Of a stretch of 64,000 nucleotides of DNA, positions 11,253 through 23,320 are shown piece by piece. How positions within the stretch are numbered: position 1 is the first letter of the stretch; each line of letters begins with the position of its first letter. Both the position numbers and the translations under genes were made by a program. Below the pieces are notes generated by a model. That model was given only the letters and a program-made list of their open reading frames with translations, did no database searches and was not told where the DNA came from. This DNA is from Parelaphostrongylus tenuis (taxonomy: Eukaryota > Nematoda > Chromadorea > Rhabditida > Metastrongylidae), in the NCBI GenBank assembly GCA_019055375.1, contig JAHQIW010000495.1, positions 62,001 to 126,000 of the forward strand, written 5' to 3'.

Positions 11253-11485
11253 CTGTATAATTCGGATAAGATTCCTATGATAGAGTGGCGTTCTTCCAAG
11301 AGCACGAAGAAGCTTAGGAACGGTGCAGAAGGCAAATAAAAGCGCACAGAACTCAACGGCGTACAGAATCCAGAAAATTGCGTTCGACGAGAGCATTTCT
11401 GGCGTTGGCTTTACGATAAGCACAAAGAACTTGTGTTCCCCCACGTTTACCCAAAGCATTGTTCTTATCCCACTAGTGATGTTCT
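11253..11485 (-). CDS. Orphan exon of a nematode 7TM chemoreceptor, Sre-like
   Basis: The exon has a clean acceptor (TGTTTCAG before 11485) and donor (CAG|GTGAGT after 11253). It reads MLWVNVGEHKFFVLIVKP, then one membrane span (FWILYAVEFCALLFAF), then a basic intracellular turn with YHRNLIRIIQ. This order, a short N-terminal strand motif, TM1 and an FHRNL-like turn, resembles the start of the nematode Sre receptor family, which acts in chemosensory cilia. That family call is from memory of its pattern. No further membrane exons were found on either side: downstream are a foldback element and the RTE copy. It may be a gene broken by insertions, or its other exons lie beyond long introns. Confidence 0.45.
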
Positions 11486-11499
11486 CTGAAACACAGTCA

Positions 11500-14400
11500 A
11501 CGAAAAAAAATTTTAGAAAAATCAGAAATTGATAGGAAAGCATAGGAAATAATCGAGATGAAAAAAGTAGAAGACGAAATTGGCAATTTGTTCACTGAAA
11601 TATCTAGGAATGGGCACTTCTAAGAACACACATCGAAAAAAAATTGAGAGGAAAAATAGCTGCACTAATTGCATGAGATAATGATCTAGAAGTTTCTTCA
11701 GTGGTTTTTTTTTCTAAGAAAATAATTCTAACTGGTGTAGTTAAAATGAATGCTGATGTGAATTGAGGGAACGTGTTGTGGTCTTTCCAATAAAAAACCT
11801 TTATTCTAATGAAAAGTCTTAGTATACACTCTTTATTTTCAATAATCGATAATGAAAGTTCAGTAATCGATTGTGAAATCTCAAATCCAGATCTTGAATC
11901 GTGCTCAACCGTTCCAATTTAGATTTATCAGCATACCCTTCCGGTAGTTCTTCATCGTGGCTTCAATCACCTCTTCTGCTCTTTTAGCAAATTGTCATAA
12001 TGCTAAGAGGTATCAATTCATGGAAGTGAAGCCGATATCCAAAGTATTCATCGATGTCGACGGTTGAACGGAGGGGTGACACAATAATGACATGCATCTC
12101 GAGAGGAAACTATTGGAAGGAAGTATCCGCTATTAGGTTTCAAGTTTTACCAAATGCCGAGCTACGATCTAACTTCTAACATGTGGTCAAGCCCTTTCGC
12201 GTGCACTAAGAACGAACACTAGTAATCCTTTGACTCAGAAGTTTCCATTGTCTTTCAGAAAGATATATAAATGTCGAGCTGTGAGATTTGTAATTCAATA
12301 AGTTCATATTTTTTCGAACAACAGATTATCGATTTTCACAGAACAGCGAGAATGTACAACACTTCGCCAAAAAATGAGCAAAGTGATACTTCAAAGATAA
12401 TTTGGTGAACATGGCAATTATAAATAGTGTTCACAATACAAAATATCAACATGCATTGACTTCAATGCACGCGGGACCCAGATACAGTCTTACTGCACAA
12501 GTAATTTAGTACGTGTAAAAAAATTTACTGGATGCTATCAGCGAAATGCAACTTTTGCTATTAGACAGCGACAAAACTTTTTGGTTCCATAAAACGTAGC
12601 TTTTCGTTCTTCACTAAGTGTCAGATAAACTCAATGAACTGAACAGACGACATTTTCCACATTACAATAGACGGTTTTATCATTGTGTCGTCAGCTTTTA
12701 CGGAGGTGACGTTAAGACAAAGTCATTCAAGCGTGAAGATAGCCAACTTCACGTTGTAGTTTTGAGTTTTTAACAAGTTTGAAAAGCAAAAGAGGTTTGT
12801 GGAAGCTAATTATATTCATAGAACTTAATAAGTCTTCTATAAGTATGCAGTCCCTTCTATAAGTTTGTCTTCATGCAGCGTCTCATGTACTCGTAATTTG
12901 TCCCTGAAAACATCGACACCGCCGTTTTCGTGAACTACCGCATCAATAAAATATCGTTGATTTTAGAACCGCATCATTCTTATAGGAGGCCATAACGTAG
13001 ACTTAAAAAGAGCCGGGTAAGGTGCTTTGAACTCGAGTAATCTTTTCGGTTCCCTTTTACGCACCCTGATGTACTAAAAACATGTGAGCCTATTTCTCCA
13101 GTACATGATATTGCACTGACATGCGAGAGAAGATGCAGTCTCTAGGGAAGAGAACATTTGAATATTCTGGGACGCTTGTACTATGTCGAACTAATATTGA
13201 CTTTGAATGAACAAGTGCAACATTGTAATCACATAAATGACGCATGAATGAGTAAGGATTATTTTGAGGGATAACAATTCCTTGAACGGATGTGGTAACA
13301 ACAGCGTACAGCACGTTAAAACTTGAATTCATTTCACATCAATCACTATTATCTTCAACAGCAAGCCAACTTTGCGCTAATATGTCACAGAACGATCTCA
13401 TTCGGTAGCTCTTATATCTTCATTCGCTTTTCTATCGCTCTCAAAACTATTCACTAGGCTCTGTCCACTAAAGTTACAGAAAGAACGACCTCAGTCAGTT
13501 GTTTTTGAAACTTACTTCACTTTCTGCCGCTCATGAGAGTTAAACACCAAGTTCTGCCCACTATAAATGCAGAAAGAATGGGGCATTTTTGACAGTTTTT
13601 CATAAAAACTTTGTAATAAGTATAAAGCCATTCAGATTGATGCGATGTACAAGCCAAGGATTTCTCTTCAACAAATGTTTTTGACGCACGCGCTTCTGAT
13701 CCACATGGTCATTAATCTTGGCGCATGTGACAACAATCATAGCTTCCGAATTTTGGCGTAAACTTCGAGTACATTGCTTTACTGCTGTGGAACAGAGTTA
13801 TGTATTACTATTGCTAGCTACTTGATACCAGACATTGACTATTGTTTCATATTACGTATTCACTTCTTGTGTCAAAAAAGAAAGGATGGAGGGTTGAAGA
13901 AATTGAAGACGTAGCTGGGCATTTCTTAGGCTCATTATTACGTGTTCGTTATGCTGTAAATTCACGAAATAGCATGATTTATCGCACTCAGACATCACTC
14001 GTTCAATATGTCATCTTTTTGACACAAATCTAGCAGGCTAGATTGTTGTGAGGTCTATGTTCCACTGAGCCTAAGTGGCGCTTCACAAAGGAATGTATCA
14101 ATTGTAAGCATTGCATTCTTTAGACTTCAACTCAATTATGACATCAATACTGCCTGGCGATAATAGACTGTTGAGATTGAATAGTACAGTTTCTTAGAAA
14201 CTTGACGTGATAAGAAATCTTGGAGCTTGGTGCATCACGTGGTCATTGACTCCATAACTATGCTATCAGCTTTCGGAATTCAAACCTCGATTTCCAATGC
14301 ATTAGCATGATTATTAAGCGGAGAGTGGTGTGGGAAGGCTGGAGAAGACATAGTGGTTACTGTTGCACTCATCAAAAAGCAAGGTGTGGTTCGACCTCTG

Positions 14401-15880
14401 CTAACACATTCTTGCAATCCTGTGGAGCCACTTATCTCAGTTACCTAGAAATTTGAAAAGAGGATCGACTCGGTCAGCAGTTTGCGACATTCCTACAAAA
14501 GGCAAGATATATATTCCCAGGCAGCACTCGAACAATACATAAAATGTTCGAGAACTTTCGAAGTGATGAATATGTTTAAGAATCTAATGAAAAAATTTGT
14601 CGAAACGATTGGTAAATGTAGTGACAAGTTATGTGAAATAAAAAAGCGTGATCATACACAGGTTGAAATAACTAGTGAACTCGCGTAGAGCACAGACATC
14701 GAGTGTTTAAGTGCTTACTCTAATTCCAATTGCGTCTCAGAAAACCACAGGACCGTAAAAGTGCAGCTCGGTCATATTTATAAGGCAAATTATAGAGTAA
14801 GAAAAATAGCAATAACAAAAAGCACATATAACATCACTGTGAAAATTAGCAATCATGTTGTTTGGTAACACTGATTATTAGTGACCACAAGAAATGACAG
14901 TAGGTAACAGTTATTTATGTCAATAATATGTGAAAATAATAGTTACATAGTATGCGTCGAATCATCGAGAAAAAGCTAATCGTTATAGTTAGAATCATTA
15001 TTGCGATGATAAAAACGATATCTATGGTTAGAGGATGCACACATCCTGCACATGAACTCTAATCGAAACTGAAAAAAAATATAATTTTTCAAATCGACTC
15101 TCAATTTGATGCAAAGGAAGGCCTACACTGTAACCGAAATGAGGATGAAATGGTTCTTCGATAAGTCATCGTTTTGAAGAATCATCCTACGTCTTCTTAA
15201 GCTTGGTGGCGAATATGGAAAACGACGCACAAAAGGAGCTTCACAGAAGAGAAACAGTGGAATGAGCCTAGTTCATGCCGCAAACAGAGCCGCGGATCAA
15301 TTAACGACTCAAAACTTTGCTTTCATCTGTCCCACCCTGAAGTGCCGCACAAACATGTTTCGAAATTTCAATAATTTTGGGAGATTTGGGAGACGATTCA
15401 CACATCGTTCTTAATTCAGTTGTTTTTGAAACTTTGTTATTTAAACTTCAATATATTCAGAGAAATTGACAGGGCAATGAAGTTGATGATATTTAGGGAG
15501 GGTTATCGCAGTTGCCTCCCTGATAACCAGAAACGTTGAGGGTTACCTGTGATAAAGACATGGGACCGCTAAAGGAGCACTAATTTCCGAAGCGGTGAAA
15601 TAAGCCATGATCAAAATAAGCTAAGCAGGAGAAAGAGTGCTAGGATCGTCACAAAATGCTCTACCAAGAGGGTGAAATAAGGCTAACAATGATAGTAATT
15701 AGCGCTTTTATAGTGAGTAAATGATTATATGATTACTTTTTATACGGCGTTAGAATGATGTTGTTTTCTATTTTTAATTGACATATCACCTCATAGAACT
15801 TTATCAGTTGAAGCAAAACTAAAGCCTTTCAGTCTTTAGAGCATTCTCAATCAAATATAATAAAACTTTGTTATCCTTAC
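11500..15880. other. Long stretch without a recognised gene
   Basis: Mostly AT-rich and featureless. A minus-strand open stretch ending in a stop at 13090 (to about 13332, with YSFMRHLCDYNVALVHSKS) has exon-like composition and could be the last exon of the unnamed gene at 15.9-19.9 kb, but I could not match its splice phase. A minus-strand candidate at 15300-15420 has two exon-like frames and remains undecided. Confidence 0.3.
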
Positions 15881-16039
15881 AAAGTGAATTTCTAAGAATT
15901 ATGACGTCTAAGAAACCGGCTGTTCTAATATTGCAAAGCTCGGGATCTGAATACGACACTAGTTGCGCAACGAGATAACTCTTAGCAGAAAGGATTATTT
16001 TCCTCCGATGCACAACAATCTTGTAACTGCTTTGTTTTG
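15881..16039 (-). CDS. Exon of the unidentified gene (fourth seen)
   Basis: Acceptor TTTACTAG before 16039 (about 100-base intron), donor GTAAGG after 15881. It encodes 52 codons with HRRKIILSAKSYLVAQLVSY and CNIRTAGFLDVIILRNSL. It ends one base into a codon; the next exon was not located with confidence. Confidence 0.6.
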
Positions 16040-19000
16040 CTAGTAAATTTCAAAAATTTAGGTGTCACTGTAATTTTGTTTTGGAAATTACGGCCTCAAA
16101 GGAGTTCAGAAATGGAAGCGAGCTTTCAAGATATCTTACATATTTCATTCAGTACAGTGGTAGAAGGTCCCTTACAACACACATACGCGGTGTCTAGTTC
16201 CACCCCGTGGTCATCCTCACTCAGCCATCCGTCCTTGAGGGTAGACAGATTCGTATCAGACAATCCTAGGACCATAGAAGCAATCGCAAGTAGGTTTTTT
16301 AAGCTATATGCATTCTGTCTCCTGTAACGATGCCCGCTGGTCGATTGTATACGCATCTTTCAGAGATTGTTCAATACCAAACGCTTTATTCCTCAATCCC
16401 TAATCTTCCCTACAACTCCGCGAGGTCTTCTGCTACCGAAAATTCTAATGTTGGAAGTATTATAGAAGATAGCAGCTTGAGATCGAATATGTCAATAGCA
16501 ATAATGAAAATACCTCCAAGACAAGGGAAGATTACAACTTGAAACAAATAGCCTGAGAATGCTCAGGCAGAGGAAGGCATAGCGGTAATAAAATGACTCC
16601 TTCAGTGTTTTGAAGAATGGTCATTCTGAAGTTTTCTGATGTAAATCGGTTGTGCTAAATTGTTGTCTGACTTTGAGAAAATTGCCGTCCATTGTCATTA
16701 AAAAGCATTTTCGCTTATATATGACGATCCAATTAAGGAACGTTTTTACCGCAGAGAAGAAATTTATAACCAACTCTATGGCAATGATTAAACTCCGAAT
16801 TCAGTGATCATTGAAGTTTTTCGATGACTTTTGTAGTGTTGATGTGTCTAGTATTGGTTCTCATACAAGCTCTTCTTTTTCTTTTTGAACGAATTTCAAT
16901 TAAAATGTCATTTGTCTATGACATTAGTAGCCGTTAACTTCACTAATTTTCAGGATTTTCGTCTGCATCACAGAGCTATCGATATAAACATGAGTTTGAG
17001 AACAATGGTTAATGGCTTCATGGTCAAATGAAGCAAAAATATTGTGATTTTTTTCCGAAAACATTTTTGTGGTTTTAAGTTCAAATTCCTGTGAAGACTA
17101 CTGCACGAATCTGCTTTTTTTCTACTTTGTTTCAACAGTCTATGATATTTAAACAAATTTATAACGAAATTTATAGCAGAAAAACTCTTGAATCAATAAA
17201 GAGCACACGGCTTTGCTACTTTGAAATCTATCCGTTCATGGCATCGATTGTACCAAAAACTACTCAATAAATATTGAATATAATTTTTGGAAATGTTTGG
17301 AGTCTTACCCGAGGTTGGTATGCCAGAGTCATACACGCGTGTTTCGGAAGCTTCGCCCTCCTCGTCAGTGGTCCACGCCCTTCATTAAGCCCTGCACTGT
17401 AGTGGAGGCGAATGTGGTGACTGCACAATGTACAATGACATTGTGTCATCATCACTTTTTAGTCCATGGATCGCCGCTGGTAGAATAAAACTGATGCATG
17501 ACATCAACTGTTTTTAAAACCTCGCAATTAACATTTGATATAATTTCTAAGAATGCTAAAAAAGAAAGAATGAAAAGTAAAAGTAATCGATGCCATAGAT
17601 CAGTTTTGTTCTACCAGCCACGATCCATCGGCTGAAAAGTGGTGATGGCACAATGTCACTGTACATTGTGTCGTCACCACATTCGCCTCCCACCTTGCTT
17701 GCAGGGCTTAATGAGGGGCGTGGGCCACTGACGAGGAGGGCGAGACCTCTAAAACACGCGTGTATGGCTCTGGCATGCCAACCCCGGGTAAGACTTCAAA
17801 CACCCTTTACAAAAAATTTATTCGTTTAAATGGTTCATCTATGCCACCCAGCACAGCACAATGATCCCTAAAGAACAAGAACATTGAAAACATCCATGGT
17901 GTGGAACTCTTACTTTCAACGTATTTCTTTTGGCAATGAGGTAATCAGAAATAACTAGAAGAAATAACTCGCGAATAAGAATCATGAAGCCCTCAGAAGG
18001 AGTTGCCTAGCTGGCCATATAAATTCTTCATTCCAATCTAACCGTAAATTTCGATACCGAGGAGAGACCTCCGATCATGATAAGACGAGAGACTTAGCGT
18101 TCCGCTTTGAAGTACAACGATAAGAGTAGAAGCATATTCAAAACCACACATCCACCCTTGTGAGGTTTATCCTATAATCGTAGGTTGATATGCTCAATTT
18201 TACCGTAGAATCGGTATCATCCGTTTGAAAAGATCGGTGACCGAATAAATCGCATCGTCTTTAGCCTTGATCCAATGAAATGGATGAATCACATGCCATG
18301 GATTACACTTAACAGACTTTCGCATACTAGTAGAATATGGTAACCTACAATTTGCAGAGAAATGTTTGCAGATTTTCATTATTTTTATCAATTAGATTGA
18401 ATTCTCTATGGTCCGAAGTGCGATTAATTGAAATTAAAGGCACTTGTTATATCATGAAATTCCTACAGGCGTCATGTCATTGCTCAAATGCTAATGACCA
18501 AAGGTCTTACTTCACAGCTGAAAACAAGCATGACTTTATGTTTATGAGGTTTTCTAATATACCGTAAGTAAGTCATAGAGTGCATACCGCCAAAAAGACT
18601 GATGAATCCAAGTGATCGCAATTATTTTGAAAATCTGAAATGTATTTTTTTCCATTACGACATGTTCGTTAGAAGACTCTACCTTATTAACACTGCCAGT
18701 AATAAACTTCATTTTCGCATGGCAGACTTCATAAAATCCGATACAATCTGTTTATATTTCTTTTAGTCTTGAAAATCTCTGATACTGGTTTGAGATTCTT
18801 TTCTGTTATCTGGGAACAAATGAAAAAGCGACCCGTCCATCTGCAGAAAGAGTTTCCATTGCCTTTTCAGTATTCATTTGAAAGCTTAAGTCTCTAGCTA
18901 GAGCGCTACGTGGCCGTTCTTTAAAAAGAGTTTTTTTTACAGCGCTGTAAAATTCAAAGCAATATTATGTTTCATACTCACCGCGCGCATTCACTTTATT

Positions 19001-19837
19001 ACGAGTAAAATTTACTGAAAGCACGAAAAACATGCCAACGTGTAGAGGAAATCTCGTAGTATCAGAGTCATTCGTTTATCGAGAGTTTCTTCAGTTTGAA
19101 TTCAAATGCGTCCTCTTTACGAAACTTTTCATCACCGAGTGCACTGTATGTTTGCTAGCAGTTCTTGGACCAAATGCGTTGTTCAATGTTGAGAGTGTCT
19201 GTGATTCTTCACGACTTATTTTGAACGGAAAGTGTGAAGCCGCGATTATTTCTGCTCCATCCGATATCCTTTACATATTCTGAAATGGTTTTGGAGGAAG
19301 TGTTTTCCCTATTTCTACTAATGATAGCCTTAATAAAATCTCTTCTATCATAGTTCATCATCTAATCACGAGAAAACTCATGAATTGAATTAAATTCCAA
19401 ATTTCCTTGGAAAATCACCACATTGTTGATCGAGCGCGCCTTGCCACTCGGCGTCACGCCACGTGCCAGGCGAGATATCAACGAGTAAGTTAGAGAGTTG
19501 AATTCATCACTTACTTTTCAACTCATCACCGAAAGACACAGGTTGATATCCACTTGTGATCTTACGTCTACGAACCCTTCAAAAATAGGAATTCTCATTT
19601 GGCACGGACACACCGCATATAACACAAAAAAGCTATAAACATATAAGGCTCTTCTATTCGAAAGGTTACAGCCCTTTATAGTAGTGCCGGATCTGCTCAA
19701 CCTTTACATAGTCCGGGAGGTATTCCACACTAACGAGAGCGTTGGCAATGGTACAGCGAGTGGTATCAAGCCCTACTGCTGCTTTGATGTTTGAGGTGGG
19801 AGCTCCAGCAATCGATCTTATGGCCACCACTCTATTG
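15881..19837 (-). CDS. Unidentified minus-strand gene, four phase-consistent exons (partial)
   Basis: Four exons join without a frame break: 19670-19837, 18204-18344, 16140-16303 and 15881-16039. Each has an AG acceptor and a GT donor, and the split codons fit at every junction (CT|G, CG|C, T|CA), which is unlikely by chance. Together they encode about 210 residues. Readable parts are NIKAAVGLDTTRCTIANALV, CNPWHVIHPFHWIKAKDDAI, LSTLKDGWLSEDDHGVELDT and HRRKIILSAKSYLVAQLVSY. I recognise no domain; it looks soluble, with no clear membrane span. Both ends are open: an earlier exon must supply two bases before 19837 (or before 19852, an alternative in-frame acceptor) and a later one must follow 15881 with two bases. 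The intron between the second and third exons contains a hammerhead palindrome. Confidence 0.6.
16140..16303 (-). CDS. Exon of the unidentified gene (third seen)
   Basis: Acceptor GCATATAG before 16303, donor GTAAGATAT after 16140. It encodes 54 codons, including LLAIASMVLGLSDTNLSTLK and an acidic WLSEDDHGVELDTAYVCC. An internal GTAAGG could act as an alternative donor, but it would break the frame into the next exon. Confidence 0.6.
17326..17374 (-). ncRNA. Hammerhead ribozyme motif, core intact
   Basis: Minus strand: CTGACGA (17368-17362), then stem II of five pairs (GGAGG with CTTCC, one G-U), then GAAA (17345-17342). Stem III is ACAC/GTGT closed by a two-base loop, and the cleavage-site base A is at 17332. 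All invariant core bases are present. Stem I is weak: two of six positions near the core (A-C and C-A) do not pair, so self-cleavage may be poor. Confidence 0.7.
17722..17770 (+). ncRNA. Hammerhead ribozyme motif, G12 changed
   Basis: Plus strand: stem I is GGGCCA with TGGCTC (six pairs, one G-U), CTGACGA is at 17728-17734, stem II is GGAGG with CCTCT, stem III is ACAC/GTGT and the cleavage-site A is at 17764. The invariant G of the GAAA box is A here (AAAA, 17751-17754), which should inactivate it. Together the two arms show what an undamaged parent had: each keeps what the other lost. Confidence 0.7.
18204..18344 (-). CDS. Exon of the unidentified gene (second seen)
   Basis: Acceptor AATTGTAG before 18344, donor GTAAAA after 18204. 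It encodes 46 full codons with NPWHVIHPFHWIKAKDDAIY and a basic end FKRMIPIL. The last two bases CG pair with the C that opens the next exon. Confidence 0.6.
18780..19300 (+). repeat. Large foldback family, single arm (copy 2)
   Basis: The plus strand has TTCTTTTCTGTTATCTGGGA at the outer end, then CTCTAGCTAGAGCGCTACGT and CAGCGCTGTAAAATTCAAAG, as in the other copies. The opposite arm was not found. No gene. Confidence 0.45.
19670..19837 (-). CDS. Exon of the unidentified gene (first one seen)
   Basis: Acceptor TATATCAG before 19837; AAACAG before 19852 is an in-frame alternative. The donor is GTAACC after 19670. It encodes 55 full codons including GLDTTRCTIANALVSVEYLP and YVKVEQIRHYYKG, and ends two bases into a codon. 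Confidence 0.55.
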
Positions 19838-20404
19838 CTGATATACAGACGGCTGTTTCACTACTTACTCCACAGACAAAGATTTGATCGTGCTTTCTGA
19901 GGTACTGAGTGGGTACTCGGAGTAAGTTAGATTCACCTGACTGAAACTAAAAGAAAGTCGCTTTCCATTCTGCAACGTTCAGGTTTACCATCTGAAAGCC
20001 CCTACAACATAAATTGGCCATGAAAGCTAGGAAATAAAAACGAGCTAGTTCACAGCCTCTCTTCTTATCTTTGACAGACAAAGCATGCAGTTATGAAGAA
20101 GTGTTTTGAATAGCCACCAATGTGAAGGGGAAAATATCAAAATAAGGAATATGTGAACTTGAGGCGAAAAATAGCTATTTGAAGGCTACGAAACAATGGT
20201 AATTTTTGGGATAGATTTAGAAAAAAATTACGTTTCATGTCTCCGATTCAGCAAAGACTAGATGTCACACGTCTTGGAGAATGTTTCCGACTATTAAACG
20301 TAGCTTTGAAAAAATGCTCAGGTGCAGGCGACTCGAAGAAATTTGAAGCAATGAATATAATACAGCCGAACACCTGCTGATGTCTGCCAGTTTTTAAGAC
20401 CCTT

Positions 20405-20955
20405 TGAGAATCAGAAAACTGGATAATTGCCCCAACTGTAGAGACGGTGGGATTGCATAAGTTTGGATACACTATATCTTATATCTGCAAAGCATGCATG
20501 GACGAATACGTCAGCACGGGTAGACCACTCTGCGTCCAGACGAAAGAGCGCTTGCTTGGAAAGGTTGATATCAAACCAAAAAACCCGACTAGGCACATAT
20601 AGAGTGCAAAGCATAGCCGAGGAAATCCCAAAGTAAAAGTCAATATTCTCGCATATCAATTTAGAACACTTGCGCGGAAAACTTTAAAAGCTTCCTGGAG
20701 GCAAACTTTTGTGACTAAGCACAATCCTCGCCTATGTAAGACTCTGTGCTTAATCATCAGAGGCCAATTGGAAGACTTAAAAAGAACAAAACGGTGAGTT
20801 TTTGGAAGAAGTTGTTCAAGTACAACCGAACATTTGTTTTTAAAATTTTGGGGTGAGATTATGAAAGTGATTGATTGAGTAGACGACTATGTGTCGCTTC
20901 GGCTTCCGCAACTCTGGAGAAGGGCGATACCATCTAAACGTCGGCCAGTAACGTA
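20405..20955 (+). pseudogene. Penelope-like GIY-YIG endonuclease relic plus terminal repeat
   Basis: With frame breaks, the plus strand reads ICKACMDEYVSTGRPLCVQT, then a histidine-rich linker region, then ARKTLKASWRQTFVTKHNPR. The order matches the intact end at 4860-5228. Near 20918-20950 a CTGGAGAAGGGCG...AAACGTCGG block is a decayed copy of the terminal repeat core. It has several stops and is inactive. Confidence 0.7.
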
Positions 20956-21650
20956 TTGAATAGATCTTGCTATTGCTTTGTTTAGCTTTGTGCCTGCTCA
21001 TCAAAAAGACAGCGCATTATTCTATGAATCTTCTGCTGTGTAACTGCGTTTCAAAAAAACCAAGAGATGATCTTGCTTCAGCAAAAACAAAATGGAATAA
21101 ACAGCTTAAAGATCTTTCAAGACTGTTGGAGGCCTAGTAAATACGGGAAAACGAATAAATTCATTTCCATTTCGGCGCACCGCCACTTTTTCTACACTCG
21201 AGAAATTAGACGCTACACGAAGATGATTGCTGAGTGTTATGAAAGCTGCTGTGAAAAGGACACTGCAAAGGGCACTCCGCATCGCTTAAGTCAGAAATAG
21301 AGGCTAAAGCATCAACATAATTTTAGGATTGAGTGTCAGAGACACCTAATTATACAAGTTGCTGGGGCGGAGATGTGACGCACCCTAACAACGCACGATT
21401 AAGAGCAGCCATTAGCGACTAGCACCCATAAGATATCATATACGGGAAGAACTACCTACTCAGTTTTTCTTATCTGGAAGAAAATGCTTCTCTCGTAGAT
21501 TTCATAGGATCTTGACAATCCTACTGAGCTACTTTTGCTTTCGACGGAAACGGTAAGAGTTCACTGATTATTAACCACTGACCCGTTGTAAACATCGAAT
21601 TGGTGAACTAACCAAAATCCAACAGAATGTTAAGATAAAATACTAGATTC
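20956..21650. other. Non-coding; nothing recognised
   Basis: An open frame at 21067-21300 on the plus strand shows no family resemblance and no splice support. Confidence 0.35.
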
Positions 21651-21654
21651 TTCT

Positions 21655-22060
21655 AAACAAGTAATCCTTCAAGTGTGCATGGGGTAGAAAAACACAACGA
21701 CGCGGACTTTGATGTGGTACTAAGAAATGGGATATGAAATGGATCGTCAGCGCCAAAAACCCTTGAGGGCTTTTGAATAAACTACAAAAGTGAGAGGATA
21801 GAAGGGTAGAGTGCCTGGACAGAACACATAATATGGTGCCTTACTTCAAATTTATTTTTTACTCTTAACAACTTGAATTCTCACAATGTGTCACTTAACA
21901 CCGATGACCTCTCCTATATAAGTGTTCTGATGGTGGAGTTCTCTATAATAACTAGACTGTTGAATTGTTTTGTTTAGATCCTAAGGCATATGAATATTAA
22001 CCGAATAATCACATAAGGCGTGATATACTACTACGTCTAGGCTCCTACGAAGGCGTGGTC
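21655..22060 (+). pseudogene. Penelope-like element relic (endonuclease tail and terminal repeat)
   Basis: At 21675-21825 the plus strand gives scraps of the conserved tail (EKHNDADFDVV, then VECLDRTHNM). Near 22035 there is a degraded GGCTCCTACGAAGGCG block like the terminal repeat core. Strongly decayed. Confidence 0.5.
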
Positions 22061-22790
22061 GTTGAGATGTACTATACAATTTCAAGTAAAAAGGCGTGCC
22101 AACCTCGTGCAAATTTTAATTGTGGAAAAATACAGTTTGTAAGAGATCGCAGGCTTCTTCTGCCTATCTGAGTTAAATATGGGTCATACAGTGCCAAAAA
22201 ATTTGATTTTAAAAGACTTTCATTTCTAAAAAAAACTATTCGGGTCACAGTAAATCTAATAATTGACATTGGAAGCGATCAAATTTCGAAGAATTTCGGT
22301 AAGATGACACTCGCCTTTCTTTTTTATTTCAATTCATCTAGAGCTCATTCAAAGTCCTTTTTGTTAGAGTTTGTATTTCAGATAACGAGCTGACTGAGTT
22401 AGAGAAAATTCGTTCAACGAAAGCAATATTTCCACAAACGCCACAGAATGCCTTGCTCCTAATTATGGTGGCCGATGCTGCGTTAGAATTTCTAAAAATA
22501 TAGTTATCTCCGTAAATTTCTGACAACCTAATTCAGATTATAAACGGATTTGAAAATAGGAACATTTCAGAGATTTCATCCATACTCATAGGTATATATG
22601 TATTTATTTGTTTATCTATTTATTATATGTATACCTTCGAAAGTGGCTGGTCACTGCAGTTGGAGCTACAACTAGTCAGCTCCATTGGCTACAAAAATAA
22701 AATAAACGCTGAGGTCAAGTGAAAAGAGGAAAGACAGACCCTTTAATTGGGGGTATTATCAAAGATGTTATGCCGAACTCAATTTAGAAG
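22061..22790. other. Non-coding; tentative exon only
   Basis: A minus-strand open stretch at 22338-22505, preceded by a TATTTTTAG acceptor, has AFCGVCGNIAFVERIFSNSV. No fitting donor phase links it to the gene at 15.9-19.8 kb, so it is not called. Confidence 0.25.
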
Positions 22791-22799
22791 ATACTTTTC

Positions 22800-23320
22800 A
22801 AAGTACCTTTCTTATAAACGAACTAGACGCGGCTACTGAAAATTGTCTAGAAAACATCGCTCGGCAAACTTGGTGGGAGTCAAAAAATACCACCTTACAC
22901 ATTCCTCCTCCAACGACTGCTAACCGTTTATGCAGAACAGAGAATCGCGCGATTTGTCTTGACGATACCTCTATACACGCACTTTACTGATCCGTCATGA
23001 GTTCAAGCATAGCATTTCATTGCATCTCTAGTGAGACATTTGGTGATGCTTACCTTGAGGAAACGGGTAAATTGTGGCACTTTGTGCTCGCATAAAAGAA
23101 CACGTACATGAAAAAATGCAAAGTTCGGCAAGTGTTATTAAGGGAGCACATAGAAAAGAGAAGCACAACGGTGATGACTTGGAGGTGATAGTGAGAACTC
23201 GGGGAGCAAGTCAACAATGACAGCCAAAAAGCCCTTGATGTTTTTTGGGTAAACGTTAAAAATTCAGTAATTGATAGGAAGGAGAGTGTCCGAATATCAC
23301 GCATTACATAAGCACGTCAT
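22800..23320 (+). pseudogene. Penelope-like GIY-YIG endonuclease relic
   Basis: Plus-strand pieces in changing frames give GDAYLEETGK (the YIG block), then the basic REHIEKRSTT region and a tail ending ERKESVRISRIT. Several frameshifts and stops. It keeps the family order seen at 4860-5228. Confidence 0.6.

Larger units (their letters stand above)
17278..17824. repeat. Palindromic element with a hammerhead ribozyme in each arm
   Basis: Arms 17278-17495 and 17600-17824 are inverted copies around a spacer of about 105 bp. Each arm holds one type I hammerhead motif, on the minus strand in the left arm and on the plus strand in the right, so the two point outward. Arms also share an inner hairpin with ACAATGT/ACATTGT. 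No protein is encoded. The layout equals that of the Penelope-like copies at 4.6 and 36.3 kb, so I infer a non-autonomous relative. It sits in an intron of the unnamed minus-strand gene. Confidence 0.8.

Noticed and set aside
15180..15415. Plus-strand open stretch of about 70 codons
   Set aside because: No start, no splice pair and no family match; competing frames exist on the minus strand.
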